DNA of 64,000 bases from Actinomycetaceae bacterium (GTDB lineage: Bacteria; Actinomycetota; Actinomycetes; Actinomycetales; Actinomycetaceae): NCBI GenBank assembly GCA_030540715.1, contig JAUNVQ010000003.1:90517-154516 (forward strand). Reading direction: 5' to 3'. Of the stretch, positions 9,538 to 19,274 are shown in pieces (within the stretch, counting starts at the first letter, position 1; each line of letters starts with the position of its first letter). Below the pieces are notes generated by a model. The model made no database searches. It worked only from the letters and a program-made list of their open reading frames with translations, and was not told the origin of the DNA. The translations under genes were made by a program, and so were the position numbers.

Positions 9538-12261
9538 ATGTGGGAACTCATAAGATCGAATGTATTGGTACACACAAAACGCTATATTGCCTCCTCTGTT
9601 GCAATTGTGATAGCCGTAGCCTTTATTTTGGTGTGTTTGCTGCTGGGGGTACAAAACCGCGTTATCGTTGAAGCTAACTTTGAACAATCATTTCACAATG
9701 TGAGTGTTCAGATAAGTCACGCTTCCAGTCCCGACAACACAGTTGAAGGTGTGAAAGAACCCTCGGGGCCGGAAAAACAGGGACAGGTACTGGGTATAAA
9801 GAAAAGTCAATACGCCCCGGATTATTCTGCCAGTGATGTGATGGCGTATCTGCGCACGATTGCCGGGGTGAAAGCCGTCAGTGCACAAATGGAAACCTAT
9901 AGTAATGTCAGTGCTAAAGGCGCCAAACATCTGGTTCAGCTGAACCTCTTACAGCAAAAACCTTTTAACCAGCCAGTTGTTGTGTCTGGTCGCCTGCCCG
10001 CAGGCGAAGGTGAAGTTCTGCTTGATGAAGACGTTGCCAAAAATATGACAATGGGGATTGGTGATACGTTTCGCCCTCAACACTCACAGATTGACCTAAA
10101 AATTGTTGGATTGGGGCGTAATGCGAACCCGGCCTCTATTAATGGTGCAACTGTGCTTACACAAGACTCAATGGAAAAAGCAACGGGCTCACTTTCCTAC
10201 CGCTCGCTGGTAGTGTCTGCTCCCGAGGTGGATCAAAAACAGTTAAAACATGATGTTGAACAGGCACTGGTAGATTTTACTGGGTCGAAAGACGTTTTTG
10301 ACCAAGTAGAGGTAAAGACCTATGACGAAGCAAAGAAAATTGCTGAAAAAGAAGGCAAACAAATGCAGCAGGCGCTCTTTGTCGTGCTGATTACCTTCCC
10401 CGTCATTGCACTGGTTGTTGCCATTATCGTCATTTCCACGACATTCCAAGTGGTGATGTCACGGCGTGAAAAAGAATTTGGATTATTGCGCTGTATCGGT
10501 ATGACAACACAGGGAATCAAACGCATGGTTGCGGTGGAAAGTCTTATTGTGGGTGCGATAAGTTCACTGATCGGGGTGGTTGTTGGTATTGTTCTGCAGT
10601 CTGTCTCACTGACGTATTTCGGTTTTGTAGCATCGGTGAAGGCACTTCCACGATTCTTTCCGTTATGGCTGATTGGTGTCGCGTGGCTGGTTGGTGTGGT
10701 GATGACGCTTTTGGCCGCACGTGCCTCCATGCGTCGCTCAGCAAAGATCACACCGATGGCGGCACTATCAACGGCTGAAGCATTTGTTCCCAGGCAACGT
10801 ACAAAGCGTCGTTGGTTGGCGGTCGCGGGGATCGTTACGACGCTTGCAGGAGCTGCAGGAATTGCACTGGGGATGCTCAAAGGCAAAGAAACAGGATTTT
10901 TAGTAAGTCTTGGAAGTGGGGTATTTGCCCTGGTTGGGGTACTAATGATTGCAATGGTGAGTGTACCGACGATGATCTATGGGGTGACACGCTTACGAGC
11001 GCGACGTTCAATGCTGTGGGATATAGCCGGTACCAATGCCCGTGCTTTTGCAGGACGAACAGGAGCCACTGCGGTTGCACTCATCATGGGTGTGACACTG
11101 TGTTCAATGATTATTGTTGGGCGATCCAGTTTAGAGACAACATCTCTTGAGGCACTTGATAAAGAGTTGCCAATCGACCTGATCGTTGAGGCACCAATGG
11201 ATGAGGATGCGCAGGCAGAGGGCACGGCAGAAAGTGACGATGGTGATAGCCAGGGCAGTGTAGTCGAGGGATTTTCACAGGAAGACCTCGCTACTATCAA
11301 GGACCTCGACAACGTTGAAAAAATCCACCCTGTACGTATGGTTCCTGTGCGGTTAGGGCCGAAGAAAATTCTGTCGTATGAAGTCGTTGAACGTGATGAT
11401 CTGGCAGATGTTGCCCATCATCACCTGGAGCCCATTGATGATGACGTAATGATTATTAACAAGCAAATGGAACAAGACCTAGCTTCGCCAACAAAAGTAA
11501 CAGTCAGTATGAATAGCGATGGTGCGGTAGTCCATGGAGGCAGCTTTGCCGATAAAGAAAACAGCGCTGATACCCCTGCCGTTAGCGATGTCAAGACAAA
11601 AGAGAACACCTATGAAGTGACGTTGAAAAAGCAAAAACTTGACGACTTCAGCTATGTGTTTGTCAACCCGCAAACGATGGACAAAATTATTGGTTCACAC
11701 ACAAAGGCCCCCATCAGGCGAGTGTATGTACGTGTGAAACAGGATCTGACACCTCAAGAAACACTCAGCTTGACAGCTCAGATGGAAGAAAAGCTCCCCA
11801 ACGCGTCAATTACCGGAGCGGTCGTCAAACGTGCAGTTCTTGTAAAAACGCTGGATACAATGATGATCGTTGTCCTAGTCCTGCTGGGGGTTGCCGTGTT
11901 GGTGGCACTTGTTGGCGTGGGCAATACGATGGCATTATCGGTGGCACAGCGTCGTAACGAAACCGGGTTGCTACGTGCCCTTGGGCTAACGAAACGTCAA
12001 ACAAAGCAGATGCTGTTGATTGAAGCCTGCGTCATTGCAGGAATATCAGTTGTTATTGGCATTGTGTTGGGGTCGATATTTGGCATTGTCGGTTTGTATT
12101 CACTGCCACTGGACAATATCGGTCAACGAGTTGTCGATATTCCTTGGCAGATGTTGGGTCTTGTGGTGATTATCGGTATCCTCGCCGCCCTCATTGCTAC
12201 GGCGCTACCCGCACGAACAGCCGCAAAAGTGAGCCCTATCGAAGCTATCGAGGCCCCTTAA
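9538..12261 (+). CDS. Large FtsX/MacB-type ABC permease
   Basis: 907 residues with one N-terminal membrane segment (about 18-38), an extracellular MacB-like domain (about 40-260) and two FtsX cores. Core one is about 275-410 (EKEFGLLRCIGMTTQGIKRM). Core two is about 780-905 (NETGLLRALGLTKRQTKQM). A second, very acidic extracellular domain of about 250 residues separates them (DEDAQAEGTAESDDGDSQG). This duplicated layout is common in Gram-positive permeases linked to lipoprotein or peptide handling. AGGGGAT precedes the ATG. It is encoded with the ATPase at 8689. The acidic loop could contact cationic peptides or wall polymers, which is inference only. Confidence 0.9.
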   Translation: MWELIRSNVLVHTKRYIASSVAIVIAVAFILVCLLLGVQNRVIVEANFEQSFHNVSVQISHASSPDNTVEGVKEPSGPEKQGQVLGIKKSQYAPDYSASDVMAYLRTIAGVKAVSAQMETYSNVSAKGAKHLVQLNLLQQKPFNQPVVVSGRLPAGEGEVLLDEDVAKNMTMGIGDTFRPQHSQIDLKIVGLGRNANPASINGATVLTQDSMEKATGSLSYRSLVVSAPEVDQKQLKHDVEQALVDFTGSKDVFDQVEVKTYDEAKKIAEKEGKQMQQALFVVLITFPVIALVVAIIVISTTFQVVMSRREKEFGLLRCIGMTTQGIKRMVAVESLIVGAISSLIGVVVGIVLQSVSLTYFGFVASVKALPRFFPLWLIGVAWLVGVVMTLLAARASMRRSAKITPMAALSTAEAFVPRQRTKRRWLAVAGIVTTLAGAAGIALGMLKGKETGFLVSLGSGVFALVGVLMIAMVSVPTMIYGVTRLRARRSMLWDIAGTNARAFAGRTGATAVALIMGVTLCSMIIVGRSSLETTSLEALDKELPIDLIVEAPMDEDAQAEGTAESDDGDSQGSVVEGFSQEDLATIKDLDNVEKIHPVRMVPVRLGPKKILSYEVVERDDLADVAHHHLEPIDDDVMIINKQMEQDLASPTKVTVSMNSDGAVVHGGSFADKENSADTPAVSDVKTKENTYEVTLKKQKLDDFSYVFVNPQTMDKIIGSHTKAPIRRVYVRVKQDLTPQETLSLTAQMEEKLPNASITGAVVKRAVLVKTLDTMMIVVLVLLGVAVLVALVGVGNTMALSVAQRRNETGLLRALGLTKRQTKQMLLIEACVIAGISVVIGIVLGSIFGIVGLYSLPLDNIGQRVVDIPWQMLGLVVIIGILAALIATALPARTAAKVSPIEAIEAP

Positions 12262-12556
12262 CACTCAACTCGCATGATGTGGTGTGTTGATGCCCACGAA
12301 GGCTCTACCAGACCTCCTAGCATGAAGCTCTGGGGAACGTCCTCTTCTAAGATTTTGAACACCGTTAACGATGGTAGAACAGTCAAGAGAAGAGGACGCC
12401 CAGCTGTGACATGTCAAACAGGATCTGTGGCATTACTTTTTGCGAAGAAGTCGCCATCTGCGTGGTAGACTAAAAGGCAGTGAAGATCAATGGCGCAGTC
12501 GGGTTTTCAACCAAGACAGCGCCATTCGTCATACTTATTGAATCGAGGATATATTC
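12262..12556. promoter_or_regulatory. Intergenic leader with an 11-bp inverted repeat upstream of the lipoprotein/eno genes
   Basis: The perfect arms CGTCCTCTTCT (12338-12348) and AGAAGAGGACG (12388-12398) flank a 39-base interval with the palindrome CGTTAACG at its centre. A smaller stem, CCAGA (12308-12312) with TCTGG (12329-12333), lies just upstream. No U-tract follows, so it is not a clear terminator. It may be a structured 5' leader or an operator region. No gene is supported here. Confidence 0.4.
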
Positions 12557-13135
12557 ATGAAAAGAGAGCGAAAAATTCGTCCTCTTGTTGTTTCAATTAC
12601 TGTAGCCGCATCCATGATCTTTGTGTCAGGTTGCGCTTCAACCCCTGGTCAGGCTCTTTCAGTCAACGGTAAAACGTATAGCGAAGCTCAGATTGAGAAA
12701 ACGACTCGTGAACTTTCGTCACTCATGCCGAAGCTTTTTGGGCCCGAGGTGGCTGCACAGCCAATTCCACGTTCACAGGTGATAGCTTATCTTGGACAAG
12801 CGAATGTGATTGATGAACGGACTTTTGAGAGTAATCCTGGGCTAGATAGCTTTGGTTCAGCACAGAAACAACGTGAATTTCTTCTTGGGCATGAAGTGAT
12901 CAAGAAGAACCCTGTCTTGCAAAAAGAACTCGAATCGGTCAGCGATGACACACTAGATGTGCTGCGTATTTTCGAGCTTTCACAATTTGGGCAACTTGAT
13001 CCAGGGACAAAGGCCAAGATTGAAGAAAAAATGCAAGCATTGGATATGGAATGGGCACCACGCTACGGTAAGAAACGTGGCAAGAGTGTTTCCTACAACG
13101 TTCCCCAGAGTGTTTTCTTTGCTCCGCAACAGTAA
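12557..13135 (+). CDS. Lipoprotein with SurA-like N-terminal segment
   Basis: 192 residues. A positively charged start (MKRERKIRP) and hydrophobic stretch end in a lipobox, FVSGC, with Cys26 as the likely lipidated residue, so the protein should be anchored outside the membrane. The following ALSVNGKTYSEAQIEK resembles the start of SurA-type chaperone domains, but no peptidyl-prolyl isomerase domain follows and the rest is helical and unfamiliar. GAGGATAT precedes the ATG weakly. It sits 46 bases upstream of eno on the same strand. A periplasmic-side chaperone role is possible but unproven. Confidence 0.75.
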   Translation: MKRERKIRPLVVSITVAASMIFVSGCASTPGQALSVNGKTYSEAQIEKTTRELSSLMPKLFGPEVAAQPIPRSQVIAYLGQANVIDERTFESNPGLDSFGSAQKQREFLLGHEVIKKNPVLQKELESVSDDTLDVLRIFELSQFGQLDPGTKAKIEEKMQALDMEWAPRYGKKRGKSVSYNVPQSVFFAPQQ

Positions 13136-13139
13136 ATAA

Positions 13140-14462
<1,323 letters not shown>

Positions 14463-14479
14463 AGTCTAAGAGGACGTAG

Positions 14480-14515
14480 CAGTGCCCTGGCCTTATGGCT
14501 GGGGCACTGTTTTTT
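14480..14515 (+). terminator. Rho-independent terminator after eno
   Basis: The stem CAGTGCCC (14480-14487) pairs with GGGCACTG (14503-14510), with further GGCC/GGCT pairing inside and a short TTAT loop. A run of U follows (14510-14515). It lies 18 bases after the eno stop. Confidence 0.9.
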
Positions 14516-14640
14516 ACTACTGGAATTGCGATTTTGAGCTGTTTTAGACACACACGATATAAGCTATCTTTTGAGAATGGGACAAAAGTCCTTTATACTC
14601 AAGAGTTGACGATCAACTGAGAGCCGAAAGGAGTGAAATA

Positions 14641-15012
14641 GTGATATATATTCTATCTGCAATCTTTACGATACTAGGAGTCGGCCTCTTGTGGTGGTCA
14701 TACACAGTTCGAGTGCGTCGTCTACAGTTAGCGTCGATGATGGGAGTGCGCACACGGGCAACTCTTGCCTCAAAAACCACGTGGAAAGAATCCCATGCGC
14801 AGGCATGGACCTTTACTTTATGTATGGCAGCCGTATCATTACTCATGGCAGGTATGTTAGTACGGCTTGGCATGGCACAAGTGGACGTGAGGACTATCAT
14901 CACGCTCCTGGTATTCGGCTGTCTTGTCATGGCGCTACTAGCTATGACTGCCTTTGCTGTGACAACACGTGTTGCCCGTAGCATTGAATCCTCCACAGCC
15001 AAAGCCGCATAA
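14641..15012 (+). CDS. SdpI/YhfL family small membrane protein
   Basis: 123 residues with three hydrophobic segments (about 2-19, 57-78 and 85-110). The segment MGVRTRATLASKTTWKESHAQA matches the conserved G-R-T-x-T...W...H pattern of SdpI-family proteins, named after the Bacillus toxin immunity protein. The start is GTG at 14641 after GAAAGGAGTG. It stands alone between the eno terminator and the division gene. A role in immunity is not implied; in most actinobacteria these proteins are uncharacterised. Confidence 0.7.
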   Translation: MIYILSAIFTILGVGLLWWSYTVRVRRLQLASMMGVRTRATLASKTTWKESHAQAWTFTLCMAAVSLLMAGMLVRLGMAQVDVRTIITLLVFGCLVMALLAMTAFAVTTRVARSIESSTAKAA

Positions 15013-15095
15013 ACGGCCAGATGAAGGATCCTATTCTTGGATAAAAACCTTATTTATCGGCTTGTCATATGTTTTTCATCTAAAAAATTTATAAG

Positions 15096-15755
15096 ATGAA
15101 TGCTATGGCTGCGAAACGACCCAGAACATGGCGTACCTCGGCCCTCAATACGCAGGGCCGACCTGGGCGTGCGCTGCGTTCGTCAACGTCTTCTTCGTTG
15201 ACGTCACCGACAGTATCACGCACATCACCGAAGCTATCACCACTACGCATGACAAAAAGTAGTCAACGGTTTTCGCAGGAAAAACTTCGGCAAAAAGCAC
15301 CAACTTTGTCGCAGGTGAAACGTTTTGCTTCAAAAGATGTGACAATTGGTTCAACCAAGCATTCCCACGCATCCATCTCTATGGGGATGTTGCTTGTGCT
15401 TGTAAGCGCACTTATTGTTTTTATTGCCCCTCCCGGCTATACGCTATTAAGTACATATCGTGAGGCCCAGATGGTTCACACGCAGTTGGAGGCAGAGCAG
15501 CAGCGTCACAAAAAACTTAAGAATGAACTTCAACGCTGGGATGATACACAATATGTGGAAACTCAGGCGAGACAGCGGCTTGGCTATGTAAAACCAGGGC
15601 AAACGCGCTACCATGTGGTGGATCCTGGAAAGAAATACCTTGAGAAACAGGCAGCTCAACTTGATGACACACCGGCACGACCTTGGTTCCTTCAGATCCA
15701 AGAGACAATTAAAAATGCCGGAGAAAATACGGATACTTCCAAGGATACGAAATAA
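15096..15755 (+). CDS. Septum formation initiator (FtsB/DivIC-like)
   Basis: 219 residues. A long, basic, Ser/Thr-rich cytoplasmic N-terminus (about 1-92) precedes one membrane helix (ISMGMLLVLVSALIVFIAPP, about 93-112). An extracellular coiled coil follows (about 115-150, REAQMVHTQLEAEQQRHKKL). The C-terminus has the DivIC/FtsB motif around ETQARQRLGYVKPGQTRYHVV. Members bridge FtsQ/DivIB and FtsL in the divisome. The DUF501 gene follows after five bases, so the two are probably co-transcribed. The position after eno matches actinobacterial order. No strong ribosome binding site marks the start, so a few residues at the N-terminus are uncertain. Confidence 0.88.
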   Translation: MNAMAAKRPRTWRTSALNTQGRPGRALRSSTSSSLTSPTVSRTSPKLSPLRMTKSSQRFSQEKLRQKAPTLSQVKRFASKDVTIGSTKHSHASISMGMLLVLVSALIVFIAPPGYTLLSTYREAQMVHTQLEAEQQRHKKLKNELQRWDDTQYVETQARQRLGYVKPGQTRYHVVDPGKKYLEKQAAQLDDTPARPWFLQIQETIKNAGENTDTSKDTK

Positions 15756-15760
15756 CCATA

Positions 15761-16369
15761 ATGGCCGATTATCAAACATATTATAAGCGTTTACGAAACG
15801 TGACCATGCCGTCGATTCCCTCTATTCCCCACCTTACTCCGTGTACTGATAGCGACTACGATATTATTTCGTCCCATTTGCAGCGACGTGTCCGTGGCGT
15901 TGTAGGCGTTGCTTCGCGCTGTGTTTGCGGCGCACCACAGGTTGTGGCCACTGCACCTCGGCTGGAAAATGGAACACCCTTTCCCACAACTTTTTATCTG
16001 ACATATCCCTATCTTGTGAAAGCATTGTCGCGTCTAGAAGCCGCAAAAAAAATGGCTGATTACCAAGCAGAGCTTTCTAAAGATTTAGAGCTATCGCAAC
16101 GCTACTATGATGCCCATACGCTTTATCTTCGTCAACGCCAAGCAGTGGGCACATTGGTTGGCCTCGAAAATGTTGAAGAAATCGAATTTATGAGTGCAGG
16201 TGGTATGCCAAATCGTGTGAAATGTCTTCACGCTCTTGTTGGACACACTCTTTCCTCCCTACCTGGAGTCAACCCAATAGGCGAGCGGGCATTAGCTGAC
16301 ATCACGCCTGCCTGGGATGATTCTCAGTGTTGGTGTGGCAGAGATGAACCTGAGACAATACAGTTATGA
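15761..16369 (+). CDS. DUF501 family protein
   Basis: 202 residues of a family conserved between ftsB/divIC and ppx in actinobacteria, with no established function. The characteristic features are visible: RCVCGAPQVVATAPRLENGT, then FPTTFYLTYPYLVKALSRLE, MPNRVKCLHALVGHTLS and GVNPIGERAL, ending with a CWCG motif. Four cysteines in pairs (CVC, CWC) and the conserved histidines could bind a metal, which is inference. The stop overlaps the ppx ATG as ATGA at 16366. Confidence 0.9.
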   Translation: MADYQTYYKRLRNVTMPSIPSIPHLTPCTDSDYDIISSHLQRRVRGVVGVASRCVCGAPQVVATAPRLENGTPFPTTFYLTYPYLVKALSRLEAAKKMADYQAELSKDLELSQRYYDAHTLYLRQRQAVGTLVGLENVEEIEFMSAGGMPNRVKCLHALVGHTLSSLPGVNPIGERALADITPAWDDSQCWCGRDEPETIQL

Positions 16370-17349
16370 TTGCAGCAATTGATTGTGGAACGAACTCGGT
16401 TCGCCTTCTGATAGCACAAGAAAATAGTGATGGTACACTTAGCGATATAGTGCGGAAAATGATCATTGTGCGACTTGGCGAAGGTGTTGACAAAACTGGA
16501 GAGTTCTCACCCCAGGCGTTAATGCGAACCTTCAATGCCATTGAGGAATATGCGCAGGATCTACACGATCATCATGTCGATAAGGTGCGTTTTATTGCTA
16601 CTTCAGCTTCCCGGGATGTGTCTAATCATAACGAGTTTTTTCAAGGGGTAAAGTCACGCCTTGGTGTGATACCAGAAGTCATCAGTGGGGATGAAGAGGC
16701 CTCTCTTTCCTTTCGCGGTGCCACACAGTGCTTGGATGACAAACTTCAACGCCCCATCTTGTTGGTTGATATTGGGGGTGGCTCTACAGAGTTTGTCACT
16801 GGACATGAAAGTATTTTGGCTTCTATCAGTACAAATATGGGTTCGGTGAGGGTTTATGAGCGCTTTTTTTCTTCAATTGATATGTCAGAGGGCGAAGGGT
16901 CGCTGGACCCTGTGATAGGGGGGCAAGGGGTGCGAAAAGCACTTATCGAAGCTAGCGCATTTGTTGACAGCAAGATTGATGAAGCAATGCGAAGCGTTGA
17001 TTTTTTTGAAGCACAAACACTGGTTGGTGTTGCAGGAACTGTCACGACTTTGGCAGCACATGCGCTGGGGCTTGATTCCTATCAGCCAGATGTCATTCAC
17101 GGATCAGCTATCAAAGGCACAGACTATGTGACATCATGTTATGCCATGATGTCTATGAATGTGGCTGGACGCGACGCATTGGGGTATATGCCCCAGGGAC
17201 GTGCTGATGTTATTGGTGCAGGTGCACTTATTTGGTCACGAATCATTGAAAGATTTATGCGTTGTCACCCTGATAAAGAAGATCTAAGCATTATTACTTC
17301 CGATCACGACATTCTAGATGGAGTTGCACTGTCACTTCTGGATAGCTAA
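16366..17349 (+). CDS. ppx: Exopolyphosphatase/guanosine pentaphosphatase family protein
   Basis: 327 residues of the Ppx/GppA branch of the ASKHA fold, which hydrolyses polyphosphate or pppGpp. Phosphate-binding loops are visible at the start (AAIDCGTNSVRLLIA) and in the middle (ILLVDIGGGSTEFV), with GVAGTVTTLAAH. The length matches the short form without the C-terminal HD domain. Translation is coupled to the DUF501 gene by ATGA. Which substrate it prefers cannot be read from sequence; mycobacterial relatives hydrolyse short polyphosphate, which is the more likely guess. Confidence 0.88.
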   Translation: MIAAIDCGTNSVRLLIAQENSDGTLSDIVRKMIIVRLGEGVDKTGEFSPQALMRTFNAIEEYAQDLHDHHVDKVRFIATSASRDVSNHNEFFQGVKSRLGVIPEVISGDEEASLSFRGATQCLDDKLQRPILLVDIGGGSTEFVTGHESILASISTNMGSVRVYERFFSSIDMSEGEGSLDPVIGGQGVRKALIEASAFVDSKIDEAMRSVDFFEAQTLVGVAGTVTTLAAHALGLDSYQPDVIHGSAIKGTDYVTSCYAMMSMNVAGRDALGYMPQGRADVIGAGALIWSRIIERFMRCHPDKEDLSIITSDHDILDGVALSLLDS

Positions 17350-17416
17350 AGACAGTCAAGGATGGCGCACGATGTATGTTGACAGTAGACAAGATTGTGT
17401 CCCCTCGGGGAAGCTG

Positions 17417-18814
17417 CTAGGTGTCGTCGTGTGTGCGTAAATAGCGTACACGCATTTGCAAGGTAACGGCACCAAGGATTGTTGACAACAGTGTGCCAAG
17501 CACAACCCCTAGAGATCCAGCTGAGGTAAGTTCTGCATTTCCTTGGAAAGCTAGGTGCGAAATAAGCAGTGCAACAGTAAAGCCAATACCTGCTATAAAA
17601 CTAATCGGTAGTACATCGCCATAGGAGACGCCTTCGCCAAGTCGCAGACCCGTCAATTTTGTGAAAAGAAAGACGCATCCAAAGATACCTATTACCTTGC
17701 CAAGAGGCAAGGCGAAGCCAACCGCAAGCGTCACAGGCTCAGATAGCATCGCAGAAGGACCACCAGGAGAATCGACTATGTTAACTCCCGCAGCAAAAAA
17801 TGCAAATATCGGTACGGCTAGCCCAGCTGAAAATGGATTAACGAGTTCAATGAATCGTTCAGTCATGGCAAGGGATTCCCCTTCTGCTTCTTTAGCGGGA
17901 ACAACCATACCTAAAAGCACACCCGAAATGGTTGCGTGAACACCTGAAGCATGCATAAAATACCAGGCAAGAATACCTAATGGAATAAGGAGCCACCATA
18001 AAAGGATGCGCTTGCGAACAAGGAAAGCAAAAACTGCCACAACAATAAATGATAAAAACAGTGCGCCCACTTGAATACCAGATGAATAAAACAGTGCGAT
18101 GACAAGAATACCGCCAAGGTCATCGGCAACGGCTAGAGTTAATAAAAATGTTCGAGCCGCTAAAGGCAGGCCACGACCAAAGATCTGTAGGATAGCAACA
18201 GCAAAAGCAATATCTGTTGCTGTAGGAATGGCCCAGCCCTGAAGGGCGTCATGGGCGGATAGGGAAATAATTGTGACATAAACTGCAGCTGGGCCAGCCA
18301 TGCCGAAAACCGCAGAAATAATTGGCAGAGCGGCGGTACGCGGATCACGAAGTGAACCTGTCACAAATTCCTGTTTGAGCTCTAAGCCAACGGCAAAGAA
18401 AAACAATGTGAGCAAGCCATCTTGTGCCCAATGGTTAATCGATAAGCTTAAATGGATGGAATCGAAGCCAATTTCGTAGTGGCTGATTGCTTCATAAATG
18501 TCACGCCACGGAGAATTTGCAAAAAATAATGCTAACGCTGCCGCGACAATCAATATCATGCCAGCAATGATGTCATTGGCTAAGGCTGCCTTTAATCGTG
18601 TAGCAAGTCCGTATTCTTCATAGTCGGATGGCAGATCCGAGTAGGGTGGTACAAGGTCTTGATATTCGGGTTCTTTGCCTGGATGTTTTTTTTCATACTC
18701 AGCACGTTTTTTTCGCGTAATAGCATCAACATAGTAATCGTCGGGATGGGGTTCATGAAGATCGTCGTAGCTATCCGGATTTTTCCGTTGAGCATTGTCG
18801 GAATGTGCGTTCAC
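17417..18814 (-). CDS. nhaA: Na+/H+ antiporter NhaA
   Basis: 465 residues, longer than the roughly 390 of the Escherichia coli protein because of a hydrophilic, charged N-terminal extension of about 70 residues. The transport core has about 12 hydrophobic segments and the ion-binding pair of aspartates in LAVADDLGGILVIALFY. ATDIAFAVAIL lies just before it. The protein exports Na+ or Li+ in exchange for protons and supports pH and salt tolerance. It is convergent with ppx, and the tRNA-Leu gene is upstream on the other strand. No partner gene is evident. Confidence 0.95.
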   Translation of the reverse strand: MNAHSDNAQRKNPDSYDDLHEPHPDDYYVDAITRKKRAEYEKKHPGKEPEYQDLVPPYSDLPSDYEEYGLATRLKAALANDIIAGMILIVAAALALFFANSPWRDIYEAISHYEIGFDSIHLSLSINHWAQDGLLTLFFFAVGLELKQEFVTGSLRDPRTAALPIISAVFGMAGPAAVYVTIISLSAHDALQGWAIPTATDIAFAVAILQIFGRGLPLAARTFLLTLAVADDLGGILVIALFYSSGIQVGALFLSFIVVAVFAFLVRKRILLWWLLIPLGILAWYFMHASGVHATISGVLLGMVVPAKEAEGESLAMTERFIELVNPFSAGLAVPIFAFFAAGVNIVDSPGGPSAMLSEPVTLAVGFALPLGKVIGIFGCVFLFTKLTGLRLGEGVSYGDVLPISFIAGIGFTVALLISHLAFQGNAELTSAGSLGVVLGTLLSTILGAVTLQMRVRYLRTHDDT

Positions 18815-18957
18815 TTTTTCACCTTTCCATTACCTGCTTTTTACTAGCTTATCGATCAGATTCGCGTTTGTCCTCAAATCCTGTAATATAGTTTTGTTCA
18901 ATAGTGAACGAGATAGCGAATATGACGTATAGTTGTATTGCCTATTGGACAACAGCG

Positions 18958-19031
18958 GCCTCCATAGCCCAATCGGTAGAGGCAGCCGACTTAAAATCGG
19001 TCCAGTGTGGGTTCGAGTCCCACTGGAGGCA
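18958..19031 (+). tRNA. leuX: tRNA-Leu, anticodon UAA, with a short variable loop
   Basis: The acceptor stem GCCTCCA (18958-18964) pairs with TGGAGGC (19024-19030), and the discriminator is A at 19031. The gene does not encode CCA (ACC then G). A three-pair D stem GCC/GGC follows. The anticodon arm is GCCGA, loop CTTAAAA, TCGGT, so the anticodon is TAA (18992-18994). The T arm is GTGGG, TTCGAGT, CCCAC. Only five bases (CCAGT) lie between the anticodon and T stems, whereas tRNA-Leu normally has a long class II variable arm. The gene symbol follows the mycobacterial name for a UAA gene near eno-ppx, which I recall but could not check. Confidence 0.88.
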
Positions 19032-19274
19032 CCGCTTACAGGGTATTGTCGAGAAGTGTATCCCTGTTAATAAGAACACAGTTGTGGGTGATAGAGTATT
19101 TATATTCTTCAACTGTGTAGCAGGCTTAGCTAGGAAAAAAATATACATGTTCGCTTGGGGCGTGAAGCGAAATATATTCAGCTTCCTTTCGGTTTCTATA
19201 AAGGAAAGCAAGAATTTCTTTGATAATATCTGAACTAACGTGTTGTTCACACAATAAAAAGGGAGAAACGTACG

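Noticed and set aside
10320..10886. Minus-strand frame of 188 codons
   Set aside because: It lies entirely inside the 907-residue permease gene, which has clear FtsX motifs, and shows the skewed composition of an antisense shadow.
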